The notes: a model not told the origin generated them from the sequence alone. Positions 24,865 to 37,259 are shown, counted from the first letter of the stretch. The stretch: 64,000 bases of DNA from Corbicula japonica (GCA_038501625.1 JAZAYU010000683.1:119551-183550), one strand, 5' to 3'. Numbers and translations: made by a program.

Positions 24865-25122
24865 AAGAAGAATTCCAATTAAGTGTACATAAAACAAAAT
24901 TAAATGTAAACATATTTAAATTGGGTCTTCTTTAACAAGATTATACTATAGGACAATTTTAATTAATTATATGAACGCTTAATTCATTTCTGAACCACAG
25001 GCTTGTGATGAGTCAAAAAGTAGTTGTCTGCTTTTTACAGTTATTGAATATTATATCTGTACACATAGATTAAAGGAGGTATTAAGTAATTATTTACTGT
25101 TACAAAATAATATTTCTTTTAG
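24591..25122. other. Intron DNA with a TAA microsatellite
   Basis: About 24812-24848 is a (TAA)n tract. The rest is AT-rich without recognisable features. It ends with the acceptor atatttcttttag. Confidence 0.6.
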
Positions 25123-25295
25123 CGAAGAAAACGTTATAATACCCGAGATAAATGGGTCGGGTAACACAATAATGGCTTTTAGTATCATTTGGACGCGGCA
25201 ATGCTTGGCAATCAGGTCCATCTTTGACATTACAAGCAAATGTGAAACAAAGATTGAGTTTTCGACATCATCTTTTATGCAGATAAACTGTATGC
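25123..25295 (+). CDS. SRCR domain 2, second-half exon
   Basis: Acceptor tatttcttttag, donor gtaagt, 1 nt in and 1 nt out. The product reads EENVIIPEINGSGNTIMAFS, IIWTRQCLAIRSIFDITSKC and ends SSFMQINCMR. Three cysteines (RQC, SKC, INC) occupy the positions expected of the C-terminal half of an SRCR domain. A transposable element begins only 27 bp after the donor. Confidence 0.7.
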
Positions 25296-25322
25296 GTAAG
25301 TATTAACAATTACATCTTCTTC

Positions 25323-26840
25323 ACACCCTGGTACGGCTCTCCCAAGCACATGTGGCACTCACACATACAGCTCACGGTAATAATTTTAAGGAGAGTTAGG
25401 TTAGGTATTTCGTTTGTATCTCCGGAAATTCAAAACCTTCTAAAAAGTAAGACATATCAGCGCTCTGGTTAAGAAATAATGACTATGTTCTGCAAGTGTT
25501 ACAACATTTCATCTTTACATACTGTTAAACGCATTAATTTCGCAGGGTCGAAATTTCGCGATTTTCTAAAAAAATCAGCAATTTTCTTTATTCGCGTAGG
25601 CCCTATTCATAAATTCGCGACGCCGTCAGACTCGAAACCGAAAATATAAAAGTATAAGTTATAACCATGATCGCGATTTCATCGTTAAACACATGCAAAC
25701 GGTACAGATATAAACTATTGTTCTTACTGAGATATTAAGCAATTAACTATCAATAAACATAATATTGTTAGGCAACCTGCCTTTTGTTCAGGTGCGAAAT
25801 ATAACAAACAACGCTGACAATAGTTATATTGTTTCCTGTTTTAGAATAAATTACGCAAAACTTAACATAGTTTAAGGAAATAGGAATAATCGTTTATATT
25901 ATTTGCCAAATTTATTCAAATAATTTAATCAAATAAATGAATGGTGGATCAAAAGGAATTATGTGTGGCTTTTGAAGAGATTAACAGTTCTACTTTAAGA
26001 TGCCTCTTTTCGGATGATTAGTATCGGATATATCAAAACTCATCATATATTCGCGATATTTATGAATTCGCGAGGCAAGCGTTCGCGAATATTAGCGAAG
26101 ATAAAACCAACGCGAATAAATCCAGTTCTACAGTGAACAAACTACGACGAGTTAAAGGCGAACGTTTGACTAAAAAATGTCAGGTGTGTAAATGTTTGGC
26201 ACCCGCGAAGTACAGATACAGAAAAAATGTGAAGAAATGGTCAGTAATTTTGTTTCAATATATGTGGAAGGTCCACATATACTAAAACAAAACACATTTG
26301 CTTTGAGTATAATGACCTCCAACAATTAAAAAAAAACAACAAAAACTGACGATTTCTTCACATTTTTAAGACTTTTCTGTTGCTATACTTGGTGAGTGCC
26401 AAACATTTACACACATGTGCGATGGGAGTGCTGTTTTGAAACCACTGATCATCTTTAAAAACGAGTCATTCATTTAACAAACAGATCAAGGCTTGGTATA
26501 TGAACTGTTTGTTTTAGAAAGAAAGGACTATACGATACCGTATCAAAAATGAATAAAATTGCAGTATTTACTGAGTATTTTAAGTTTTTTTCGACATTTG
26601 ACATTTTGGAGTCAGACTTTCGCGTTTAACTTTCTGTAGTTTGTTTATTTCAAGTTAAAATGCTGTGACACTTGCAGAACATAGTCATTGTTTATTCACC
26701 AGAGCGCTCGTCTGTTTCATTTTTAGAAGGTTTTGAATTTCCGGAGATACAAACGAAATACTTACACCACCTCTCCTCTAAAATTGTTTACCGTGAGCTG
26801 TATGTGGGAGTGCCATCTGGAGAACCGGTACCAGGGTGTG
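25323..26840. mobile_element. DNA element with very long inverted arms, carrying a nested insertion
   Basis: The left arm starts ACACCCTGGTACGGCTCTCC at 25323. The right arm ends CCGGTACCAGGGTGTG at 26840 and aligns with the left arm in reverse complement over about 550 bp. The left arm is interrupted at about 25530-26138 by another element. No transposase was seen. A lone arm of the same family is at 7231-7775. Confidence 0.75.
25527..26140. mobile_element. Nested element rich in CGCGA motifs
   Basis: This interrupts the left arm of the long-TIR element. The left end reads ACTGTTAAACGCATTAATTT followed by CGCAGGGTCGAAATTTCGCG. The right end reads 'cgcgaataaatccagttctacagt', a loose inverted match. 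Several TTCGCGA-type words lie near both ends. The arm sequence resumes with 'aacaaactacgacgagtt', which supports the boundaries. No ORF. Confidence 0.6.
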
Positions 26841-27067
26841 TTCTTAGATTATATATTATCTGTATTTCTAAGCAAGTCATCGGAATAAATACATGCTGCC
26901 TTGCATACGTCTATTTGTGTGTAAATTCCTACAAATGCTAAAAAAACTTAAAGAGTACTACTGGTGTGTTCAAACATTATTTTGCCGTAACGTGGCTTTC
27001 TTCCAATATTATTTCAAAACAATTTTCAAAATATTCACAATCAATATGTATTTGTATTTATTTTTAG

Positions 27068-27203
27068 CCATACGATTGGTTGATGGTCCGTCTGTACTGA
27101 AGGGTCGAGCAGAGGCAACGCTTTCCGGGCGTATTCATACAATTTGTGGACTAGGCTTTGACACCAATGCAGCTCAAGTAGCATGCAAATCATTAGGGGT
27201 TAG
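27068..27203 (+). CDS. SRCR domain 3, first-half exon
   Basis: Acceptor tttatttttag, donor gtaata, 2 nt in and 2 nt out. The product reads IRLVDGPSVLKGRAEATLSG, then RIHTICGLGFDTNAAQVACK and SLGVR. This is the most canonical N-terminal half in the gene: I-R-L-V-D-G, G-R-x-E, I-C-G-x-G-F and A-x-V-A-C-K-S-L-G, with both cysteines present. Confidence 0.92.
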
Positions 27204-27449
27204 GTAATAAAGATTAAGGATTTGGGTAAAAACATCCGTATTCAGGTGAATGTTTACATTAGCATCTAACAGTTTGAAAACCAACGTCCGTTTTCATTAA
27301 TTGTCCTGTGAATTATAATGATTACAAATATAATTTAAAAAATTGACAGTAATTTTTTTTTCATGATAGGCCTTTTAATTTAGGAAACAGTATACTCGAA
27401 TATAACACCATATGTCTTATGTATATGCCATACACCATAATTATGTACT

Positions 27450-27700
27450 TGTTTTGTGATATGAGAACCTGTTGGGACAAGTGTGAGTTCGGTGGACCCT
27501 AGAACCCGGTTTAAACCCCTAGTGGCAAATTGTTCTCACTTTCGTTAATTGTTTGTGGCGTCCATTTTGAAACTGATTATTGTAATACCATGCTCTCTTT
27601 TCCTCTCTTATGTTTGGTTTTTGGTTGTGTGGGGATGCTGTGTCTGCTGGATGTGGCCATTCCTGATATGCATATTTCACTTTCTTATAGAATTAGTGTG
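27450..27700. repeat. Dispersed repeat next to an exon (other copies 37855, 45820)
   Basis: It contains GATATGAGAACCTGTTGGGA, 'accctagaacccggtttaaa' and ends with CTGATATGCATATTTCACTT. Related copies occur at 37855-37975 and 45820-46090, and short end fragments at 40515-40545 and 62810-62845. It fills most of the 514-bp intron between the two halves of domain 3. It has SINE-like length but no clear A/B boxes. Confidence 0.55.
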
Positions 27701-27717
27701 TACTGTCTTTTTGCCAG

Positions 27718-27887
27718 TGGTTTGTCAAATTTCAATTCAAAGACCGAATATGGAGTTGGAAACCTTACACTCTACACAAGAAAGATATCATGCAATGGCA
27801 CAGAGATCTCATTAGAACAATGTAACCATTCTAATGTTGACATTGAAGCTTGTGGAAAGGATGATGTCGTTAGTTTATCTTGCAAAG
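27718..27887 (+). CDS. SRCR domain 3, second-half exon
   Basis: Acceptor tctttttgccag, donor gtacgc, 1 nt in and 1 nt out. The product reads YGVGNLTLYTRKISCNGTEI, SLEQCNHSNVDIEACGKDDV and VSLSCKG. This gives 'I-S-C-x-G-x-E-x-x-L-x-x-C ... C ... V-x-L-x-C', the standard C-terminal half with four cysteines. Two N-glycosylation sequons (NLT, NGT) are present. Confidence 0.92.
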
Positions 27888-28394
27888 GTACGCTCCTTTT
27901 ATCGTGTCGATAATTATTAGAATGTCAAAGACTTATTGAGTAAAAATTTGTTTGGTATTACTAAATACAAAAACAGTTTCATAAATGCCTGGCCCTAGAC
28001 TTTTCATTCTAATTTTAGTGACTTTCCTGTCAGTTACAAATAAAATACCTTCATATGGGCTGTATTTGGAAAAGTGAATATGGGCACTATATCGGCTATA
28101 TCAGGGCAAGCCCAAGTAAGATTTCCCATATAGGGCTAGCCCATATGACGTCACTGTACTTCTAAGAAGACGAATACACATCATATGACGTTGTGGAAAG
28201 CAAGAATAAAGTGACCAATGGAAGTGCTTCATAATATCAGAAGCTCTGTGTGGACTTTCTGATTTGTTACAGAAATGAGGGGTATCTTAGTTAAGTGCTT
28301 CTAAACCGACGAACGGCAAATCTGCACAAATTTATTGCACAACATTTAAGAATCACGTCTTTCAGAAGTACATCAAAGATAGGCTGTATCTGGT

Positions 28395-28690
28395 AATAGA
28401 TGAAAAAGGAACTTTAAAAGCCACCGAACACGACAAAAACAAAAATATTGCAGGCTCGATTTGATTGAGCATGTTCATAGGCAGTAATGGAAATGCATAT
28501 TACTGCCCATCCCGCCTAGTCCCGAGTTGAGCGCATCCAAATAGAATTTTGACAGGGGATCTGAGAATATAAATCCTACATATCACAGACAACGTCAAAG
28601 ACAAAATTTAAAAAGCAGGAAGTATATCCTTGGGGTGATTGAACATTATCCGAATCTAAATATAAACTGGCCGAAATATTTGAACAAAAG
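28395..28690 (+). repeat. Dispersed 515-bp repeat, internally deleted copy
   Basis: It shares both ends with the full copies (29330-29850 and 44268-44785): 'aaaagccaccgaacacgaca' on one side and 'aagcaggaagtatatccttg' on the other. The middle segment with 'catggaaccttcaatgaggt' is missing. No coding capacity. Confidence 0.6.
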
Positions 28691-28786
28691 AAAAGTGCAT
28701 ATTGGTTCTGATATACTGAAAATACGTGGGCAAGCTCATGCTATACTGGAAATTCGTGGGCAAGCCAGCATTAAAACGAAACTTTT

Positions 28787-29290
28787 TTATGCCCCCGGCA
28801 TCTAGTGATTGAACCGTCCGTTTGTCAATGTCCGTTCGTCCTTCGGTCCGTCCGTCCGTACGTCCGTAAGTCCATCTGTTTAACCTTTTTCGGCCAGTTG
28901 GATATTTCTTAATTTCTACACAGAGCATTGGCATAAAAGTTTACACACTTACTTAACAGTTAACAGGACATGACCATGACAAGAGACATAACTCTGGGTA
29001 CCCGATTTCTGGGGTTATTTCCCCTTTGATGTACTAAAAAAATGGTTAACCTTTTTTTGCAAATTCAAGTTGGATATTTCTCAATTTCCACAAAAAGAAA
29101 TGGCATAAAAAATTACACACTTACTGAAGAGTGCACAGATCATGACCCTTACAAGTTAAATAACTCTTGCTACCTTTTTTCTGGGATTTTCTCCACATTT
29201 TGTTCTTGACGAAAAATGGTTAACCTGTTTCGGCAAGTTGGATATTTTTCAATCAGTGCTGTTATCAGTTACTTCCTTTGAAGGTCGTTG
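28787..29290 (+). repeat. Core-repeat element family C, 5' fragment 1
   Basis: The 5' end TTTTATGCCCCCGGCATCTA is followed by a GTCCGTCCGTCCGTACGTCC tract and two to three core units with 'ttggatatttctcaatttc' and 'cataactctgggtacc'. The 3' end is missing. It repeats almost exactly at 30174 onward. Confidence 0.65.
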
Positions 29291-29329
29291 AGCACGTTAC
29301 TTATGTACTATGTTTATAGTACTTCTAAA

Positions 29330-29850
29330 ATTCCTTTGGTTTTAATATTTCGGTCAGTTTATAGATAGGTGGTTTCAATATCCCAGCCAATATTGATTTG
29401 GATATTGTCCAATCACCCCAAGGATATACTTCCTGCTTTTTAAATTTTGCCTTGGCGTAGTCTGTGATATGCAGGATTTATATTCTAAGATCCCCTGTCA
29501 AAATTCTATTCTGTTTAGTTCCGCCCATTGTTTTCTCGTTTAGGGCAAACCCATTCTTTTATCTGGGGACCATACGCCGCTGAACATGGAATGGTATTAA
29601 TCTGAAAATACCTCATTGAAGGTTCCATGTTCACCGCCATATGCATACCATCGTTTGGGATGGATCGAAATTGTACTATTCAATGGTGTAATTACTGAGT
29701 TGCGCTCAACCCGGGGCTAGGCGGCGTGGGCAGTAATAAACATTCCCATTACTGCCCATGAACAGGCTCAATAAAACCGAGCCTGCAGTATTTTCATATT
29801 TTTCGTGTTCGATGGCTTTCAAAGTTCCCTTTTCATCTATCTCAATTTCT
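29330..29850 (-). repeat. Dispersed 515-bp repeat, full copy (minus orientation)
   Basis: This is close to the reverse complement of 44268-44785 over about 515 bp. Landmarks include 'ggaccatacgccgctgaaca', 'caccgccatatgcatacca' and 'gctcaacccggggctaggcg'. The two copies are so similar that a recent common source is likely. One end has the palindrome-like 'aggctcaataaaaccgagcct'. Class unknown. Confidence 0.7.
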
Positions 29851-29900
29851 ACAAAGAGCATTGGCATGAAAGTTTACACTCCTACTTAACAGTTAACAGG

Positions 29901-30413
29901 ATAGAATTTTGACAGGGGATCTGAGAATATAAATCCTACATATCACAGACAACGTCACAAACAAAATTTAAAAAGCAGGAAGTATATCCTTGGGGTGATT
30001 AAACATTATCCGAATCTAAATAGAAACTGGCCGAAATATTTGAACAAAAGAAAAGTGCATATTGGTTCTGATATACTGAAAATACGTGGGCAAGCTCATG
30101 ATTTTTAATCTGGAAAAGTGCATATGGGTCCCGTTTGAGAAATACGTGGGCAAGCCAACATTAAAATGAAACTTTGTTATGCCCCCGGCATCTAGTGATT
30201 GAACCGCCGTCCGTCTGTCAATGTCCGTTCGTCCTTCGGTCCGTCCGTCCGTACGTCCGTAAGTCCATCTGTTTAACCTTTTTCGGCCAGTTGGATATTT
30301 CTCAATTTCTACACAGAGCATTGGCATGAAAGTCCGCACACTTACTTAACAGTTAACAGGACATGACCATGACAAGAGACATAACTCTGGGTACCCGATT
30401 TCTGGGGTTATTT
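29901..30413 (+). repeat. Direct duplicate of 28541-29022
   Basis: From ATAGAATTTTGACAGGGGAT onward the sequence repeats 28541-29022 at an offset of about 1.36 kb with a small indel near 30100-30130. It covers the end of the 515-bp repeat and the 5' end of core-repeat family C. The left junction is inside a core unit ('cttaacagttaacagg' directly before 29901). Confidence 0.7.
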
Positions 30414-30725
30414 CCATTTTTTCCATATTTTTGTTCTTGAGGAAAAATGGTTAACCTGTTTCGGCAAGTTGGATATTTCTCAATTTCTACAAAGAGCATT
30501 GGCATGAAAGTTTGCACACCTACTTAACAGTTAACAGGACATGACCCTGACATTTTACATAACTCTGGGTACATATTTTGTGAGAATATCTCCCCTTTTG
30601 TACCTAGAAAAATGGATTAACCTGTTTCGACAAGTTAGATATTTCTTAATTTCCTCAAAGAGAAATGGCAAAAAAGAGTTTACAGATCACGATACTTACA
30701 AGTTACATAAATCTGGCTTCCTTTT

Positions 30726-32510
30726 TATGCCCCCGGCATCTAGTGATTAAACGGTCCATCCATCCGTCCGTCCGTCCGTCTTTCCGTCCGTACGTCCGTC
30801 CTGTTAATATTTTTCGGCAAATTCGTTATTTCTCAATTTCTACAAAGAGCATTGGCATGAAAGTTTACACACTTACTAGGCAGTTCACAGGTCATGACCC
30901 TGACAAGAAGCATAACTCTGGGTACTTTACTTTTTGGGTTATCTCCCCTTTTTGTACTTAGAAAAATGGTTTAAGTGTTTCAGCAAGTTGGACATTACTC
31001 AATTTCCACAAATTGAATAGACACAACAGTTTACACACTTACTTAAGAGAACACAGATGACCCTTACAAGTTACATAACTCTGGCTATCTTATTTCTGGG
31101 GTTATCTCCCCATTTCGTACTTAGAGATAAATGGTTAACCTGTTTTTGCAAGTAGGATATTTCTCAATTTCTACAAAAAGCATTGACATAAATGATTACA
31201 CACTTACCTAACAGTTCACGTATCATGACCTTTTCAAGAAACATAACTTTGGGTACCTTATTTCTGGGAGTATCTGCCCATTTTGTACTTAGGAAAACGT
31301 TTAACCTGTTTCGGCAAGTTGGAAATTTCTCAATTTCTATATTTATCAATTTCTACACAGTAATTGAGCACGACAGTTTACAGACTATAACGTATCAGTG
31401 CTTTGGTTATGACCCTAACAAATTACGTAACTCTATCTTATTTCTGGTATTATCTGCCCATGTTGTGCTTAGAGACGAATGGTTAACCTGATTCTGCAAA
31501 TTGTTTATTTCTCAATTTCTACACAGAAATTTGGCATGAAAGTTTACACACTTTCCTGTCAGTGCATAGGTCATTACCCTAACAAGTTAATAACTCTGGC
31601 TATCATATTTCCGGGGTATGCTCCCCATTTGGTACTTAGAGAACTGGTTAGTCTGTTTTTTGCAAGTTGGATATTTCTCAATTTCCACACAGAGAATTTG
31701 CATGAAAGTTTATACATTTTCTTTATAGTGCACAGGACATGACCTGACAAGTTATGTAGTTCAGGCTACCTTATTTCTAGGGTTATCTCCCCTTTCCATT
31801 CTTAGAGAAATGGTTAGTCTGTTTTTTACAAGTTGGATATTTCTCAATTTCCACAAAGAGAATTTGCATGAAAGTTTATACATTTTCTTTATTGTGCACA
31901 TGACATGACCTGACAAGTTATGTAGTTCAGGCTACCTTATTTCTAGGGTTATCTCCCTTTTCCATTCTTAGAGAAATGGTTAACCTAATACTGCTAGTTG
32001 GATATTTCTCCATTTCTGCAAAGAACAGTAAAATGAAAGTTTACATGTACTTAAGAGTGCACAGGTCATTACTCAGACAAGTTGCATAACTCCAGCTACC
32101 TTATTCCTTGTGTTATCTCCCATTTTGTACTTAGAGAAATGATTAAGCTGTTTCAGCAAGTTGGATATTCCTCGATTTCAATCATGTGACTCTAATAAAT
32201 TCCCATTCTTCCAATACTTGCATCATCAGGTATGGTACTAAATGCCAAGGCTTTTCTTATATTAAATACTGTAAATGTTTCTATAATGTCTTGAATAATC
32301 TGCACTTTATAATCTCAATTATAGGTTACATTACTTGATTTTTATGTTAAATTCTTTTCATGCACAATTCTGGCACCACAAAGTTTTGTAACATTTTTTG
32401 AACTTGTGAGTAAAATTGCTGTTTTAACAATGTTCTAGCATTTTTAATTTGTCTCATGACAAACTTCGTTACCGGGGGCATATGTGTTTTCCGAACACAG
32501 CTTCTTGTTC
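30726..32510 (+). mobile_element. Core-repeat (Helitron-like) element, family C, complete copy
   Basis: The 5' end is TTTTTATGCCCCCGGCATCT, followed by a GTCCGTCCGTCCGTC tract. About ten core units of roughly 160-170 bp follow, with GTTATCTCCCCTTTTTGTAC, 'atggttaacctgtttcggca' and 'ttggatatttctcaatttc'. The 3' end has TACCGGGGGCATATG, an inverted match of ATGCCCCCGG. A hairpin GTGTTTTCCGAACAC (32484-32498) and CTTCTTGTTC follow. No ORF of note. Confidence 0.75.
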
Positions 32511-33284
32511 AATAAAATCATTTTCACTTTTTAAAAATATTCTTCTGGAAAAAAGAACAATTTAATAGCATTCCTTTTACCAGCAATAGTTAAGTATTTA
32601 AAAAAATACAAGTGACCTTAATTTTTCACATGAACCAGTTACCAAAAACGATATGGTGAGATGGTTCAGCCCAGTATACGAAGGGACAAAATTATAATCA
32701 TAGACTGTGACTTGAAGACATATGATTAACTAAACTATTTAAATCATAATTATACAAATGGAATCTCCAGGATTTAAAAACACTTACTGAAATAAAGAAG
32801 AAAGGATATCTTATATTGTGTATGTACAGAGGAGCAATATTGGGAACTACTTCATTTTGACACAATTGTACTGTAATTGTACATAGACAGACACCAGTTT
32901 TAGTAGGACTCCAAGAACTACTAGAAGAATTTGAGGGCAGAAATTCCCTAGGCGTTTCGGGAAAATCGGCGAATATTTGAAAAATTACCCCAAAAATCAT
33001 AGTTGATAAGATTTTTAAACTTCAAGACTCATCTTGGTTACTTCTTTTTATTTTGACTATACAGTTCTTGTTTTCTTTTTATCGCCTAAAAACAAACGGA
33101 CATTATTGAAGACAAAAATAGCTAACTTCCAATTGTGTAAATGCAAATTGACTTTTTGTTGATATTTTACTCAGTAAGCTACTTTTGAGCTGTCGCGAAA
33201 TATCCACTTTTACTAACTGTGCATGGTCAAATATTATGTCATATAAATTTATCACGTTGTAACCAAAAAGGTAATCGAGTGCAG

Positions 33285-33390
33285 TTAGAAAGGCTTTCTG
33301 TAGACAGACCATACGAGGGATTGCTGGAGCAGGACAGGAAGTTTTAGATATTAACACAGCTCGGACTATTTGTTCATTGCTCGGTTTTGG
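33285..33390 (+). CDS. SRCR domain 4, first-half exon (candidate)
   Basis: The donor end is strong: NTARTICSLLGFG runs into gtaaga at 33391, the hallmark A-x-x-x-C-x-x-L-G-F of SRCR first halves, and it leaves 2 nt as required. With an acceptor at gtgcag (33284) the exon enters with 2 nt and stays open (34 codons). That acceptor has a poor pyrimidine tract and the N-terminal part is short for the family. A neighbouring frame reads SVDRPYEGLLEQDRKF just upstream, which would fit if one base had been lost near 33340. Without an exon of this phase, 27718-27887 cannot splice in frame to 40791-40963. Confidence 0.5.
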
Positions 33391-33544
33391 GTAAGATATC
33401 TTGGCATAAAAAGGCAAAAATTGAAACTAACACAATACAATTTTATTTAGTGAGTTTAGATAATGATATAAGATTCTAGGTTTTTATTAGATACAACTGA
33501 GTACCAACGAAAAACCGATTTATCGCCAACTCCAGTTCTTACGC

Positions 33545-36500
33545 CGGTGGACAGGAACATGTTTGCTCCCCCATTGGGGAATTTTGCAGACATGATTTTT
33601 CTGAAAGCCTGTTATGTCCTGGATATTTTGCAGTTTGTTTGCCCTCTGGCGAGTGGGGCATAAGGGTGTTAGGGAGGTTTTAATATGTTACTCCTAAAAC
33701 TTGTAGAAAAAAATATATGGATTTTGAACCTTTAATTCTGCTCTATTCCAGCTACGATTTAATAAAACTTACATTTTTATATAAGGATGATGTTTTCTCT
33801 GTTGATTGATGTAGTATCCGTTTGAAATTTTTTTCACTTACGTAACATATTTATTGTATAACATGCATAACCCTAAAAAGATGAAATTTAAGTCAGAAAC
33901 TTACCTGTAGGATTTTTATTTGTAATCAAACTTAGACAATAATACATATTTTTGAAAGCTGCATTATCAAACAATCTAAATCAGTGTTGTTGTTTTTTAT
34001 CAAAATCACACTGAGCTTTATAAATGTTCTTGAAACTTGCATGACTTCAAATTTTCAGCATACATAACATATGTAACTCATTAAACATGTTAAAATAAGG
34101 CTTATTTCCTTTTGTATTTGTTTTTAATGGTGTTAGCTGATATCTATTTGAAGAAATTAATTATGTGAGCTCTGTGCAATGTCCTGATGTTTGTTAGCCC
34201 TGTGTAAATTTCTTATTACATTGAAAGTCGTTCTTTCGAGTAATATAACTGATTGAATGAAGTATTTTCTCTAAAACTGATATTGTTGTACAAAGAACTG
34301 AACACATTACAAAACTGTATCACAACTATGCAATCATTTTAGATTAAACTATTAAATAATAATAGTAAGTAGTTTATAGTGTATACTATGTTATGTTATG
34401 TTATGTTATGTTATGTGGTTAAAATGATAAAGTATTTAAGCTTGTCCATTTTAACCTTCAAATCTCCGTAACATACAATTCTGAAGTTACAATATTGACA
34501 AAGTACAATGCATTTATGAATTAAATTATTAGAAGGAAATTCTAAAAAATAAGTTTTAGAATTGGTTCCAATAAAGTAAAAAGACAAGAGATAAAAATAT
34601 TGCTTTGAAAAGTGTTACAAACAAAACTAATTAAAATTAATTATATGTTACCTAATTATTTAATTAATGTTTTTATAAAGATGTCTTAGAATAAAGAAAA
34701 CAAATTTCTAAACCGTGTTATAGTTTGTATCTATATTACCGTAAAGTCATTCATAATGTGAATATGAACTTTCTATAAACTATATTATTTTACTAAAATC
34801 AAAGTTAAAAGCACCAGTTCTGGTCTTTTTGAGCAATAATAACTGACATTACTGTTAAATAAAACATATAATATAAGAAAAATAAACTGTCCTAAATGAA
34901 ACATTATTTTTCCATTGTTCAATCAAAGCTTAAAATGATAAATGATAGTGCCTCTAGCTGGGAGCGAACCCACGCCGTCTCGGCGGCAGCGCCTAGCCTT
35001 GCAATTCCTGCGACGCAACCGACTGAGCTAACCGGGACAACCCCAAAAAAGGTTGATCGGATAGCCCTGATATACGTAACAATCACTGCATGACATCGGT
35101 AACGGGTTAAATTTTTTATTTTTAATTAATTAAGAATTTTTAAAGAATTCCTTAAGATCTTTGTAGAATGTTATTTTTCTTAAAGACAAATAATTGTTAA
35201 AGAGGAACTGTAATGCAGGTGATGCTAAGCTTATAGAGAAGTTAATTTTGGCTTATGTATAATATTTTTTTCAGGTGAAAATTCTTTTACTTGAGTTAAA
35301 AAATTACTCTATGATGCTCATGCTTTTTCAATGTATTACAAATTCTACATTGAACCTTATTATTTTAGATGAATCAAACTACTTTTAAAACCATTTCGGA
35401 CATCAGATAATTGAATCAGCTAATTGTGTAAAGTTTAAATTAAGTAGCTTTGAAATTGTTAGAGATCAACTTTTACATAATATATTATTGTATAAAAAAT
35501 ATTTATCAAAAGGCTTACTAATTGTTTGCAGTTTCTTGCTTGTCTTTTCTTATTAATTTTGCTGATTATAAAAGTAAAAATTGGTAACATATTATAAGAT
35601 GACAAAAGACATAAATTGAACAATAAAATGATAACAAATTGTTAATTTTGTTTATTTTTTTCTTTTCTAAATTGTGTTAGAACAAATTAATGTTATCTGT
35701 CTCATTTGAGAGAATGGGACTTAGCTTTAGACTGGATGCAACACCCCATAATTAGTGCAAACGTAAGCTGTACTACAATGTGGTCACTGAGCCATATTAT
35801 AGGATTATTGATAATTTAAAAAGATTTAAAGTAGAATGACCATCTACATCATACATTTATTTCAAGACACATTGAGCAGTACACAGATCATTAACTTCTA
35901 AAGTTAAACACTATTTAAATTAAAAATACATTACTGTATAATATCACCAGCATCAATACCTTAATTTCCTTTTGTAACATAAATCTTAATATATATTACA
36001 TATATAAATAAGATACATAAAGTGCAGGAAGATTGTTAACCTATATACTGGATAAGGATACTGGATTATTAAAAAAAAACTGTCACTGATTTGTTTACTG
36101 TTTTATCAAACGCAAATAATTTAATAGCTTTTTATTACTAACTTGAATTTTATAATTTCTAAGTCACCTTTCTTTTAGAACAATTGATTAAATTTATCAC
36201 CAGAATCACTATTTCTTATGGATATAATTGTAACTTAAAACAGAAATTCATCTTAAAATGTCTCCTTTACTAACTAAGTGCAGGCTGATGTGTGTTGGTT
36301 CTTAAAATATATTATTGTCGCAATTTATCATGAAAGAAGGTATGTAATTTATATCGCTATTGTGCAGTAACTAAAATTGGTTAATACGTTCTTTTGGGAA
36401 ACATATTTAAAAATGGTGATTTATGATATGGTATTTATGTTTATTATGATATAAAGCGAAATAATCTTTAAAACTCACGAAGAGGTGTATTTAAACAAAA

Positions 36501-37225
36501 ACAATTGCCCCAAAACTTAAAATTTATTAATCATTGGCATAAGTATATGATAAAACATAATACTTAAGTCACATTAACATGATATAACTAATGTTATGTA
36601 TATTATTAACAAAGTGCTTAGGAAAGTTTTCACAATATGTCTTTCACAGTTTATTTCTTTATAATTTATTTTATTTATATATAATTTATTTGCTATCTTT
36701 GATATGTTTTTATTTTTTGCAGTTTTTCTCAGATATTTAGGTTTTGGGGATTTCCAAATACATTCCAAAATGTATTTATTTACATACATTAAACAAGAAT
36801 TGTGCCTCTACGTGACTTTATTACATTTAAATACTGCATTCTTATTTATATTAATAAATTAAACAAATAAAACAGAAATTACTTGCTAATGCAAGTAAAA
36901 ATGTTTCATACAACTTTTTAAACTAGGTTTTGATGTAACATATCTTAATGACTATTTATAGACCTGTACCTTAGGTTGAAGATGTTTTATTGCATTAAAA
37001 ATCATCTTCCTGGTGTAGAACAAAATAGGTTTATTTCAGAACTTTTATAATTGCCAATTATTTTATAGCATAAAATTTTCTCAAAGGTCACATATTCAAA
37101 CAGGCGTTACGCTAAACACCCCACTCACCAGAAAACAAACAAATTGCAAAGTGTGAAGAATGGTATAGGCTTACAGTAAAACATACCCTTCAAAATTTCC
37201 CCAGGAGGGAGGGGGTCTATTGGCA
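33545..37225 (+). repeat. 3.7-kb repeat unit, copy 1 (inverted copy at 55485-64000)
   Basis: It begins with a segment around 33570-33670 (CCCATTGGGGAATTTTGCAG, GTTTGCCCTCTGGCGAGTGG). That segment reappears in reverse complement at 37100-37220, giving terminal inverted repeats of about 110 bp at roughly 70% identity. The interior is AT-rich with no ORF. The sequence from about 34020 to 37220 aligns in inverted order with 55485-64000. The match is broken there by a pogo element and a palindromic MITE, and here by a SINE at 34945-35110. Class unknown. Confidence 0.7.
34945..35110 (-). repeat. tRNA-derived SINE, copy 3
   Basis: Same A box (GGTTAGCTCAGTCGGTT) and B box (GTGGGTTCGCTCCCA) as the 22.8-kb copies, minus strand, ending in 'tgacatcggtaacgggttaa'. 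The inverted copy of the surrounding 3.7-kb unit (near 62740) lacks it, so the insertion is younger than the duplication of that unit. Confidence 0.75.
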
Positions 37226-37259
37226 GCTCAAGTTCTAATACATTTGTTGCCTGTTTTAC

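Noticed and set aside
33103..33417. 104-codon minus-strand ORF
   Set aside because: It overlaps the candidate SRCR half-exon on the other strand and shows no domain; treated as a shadow.
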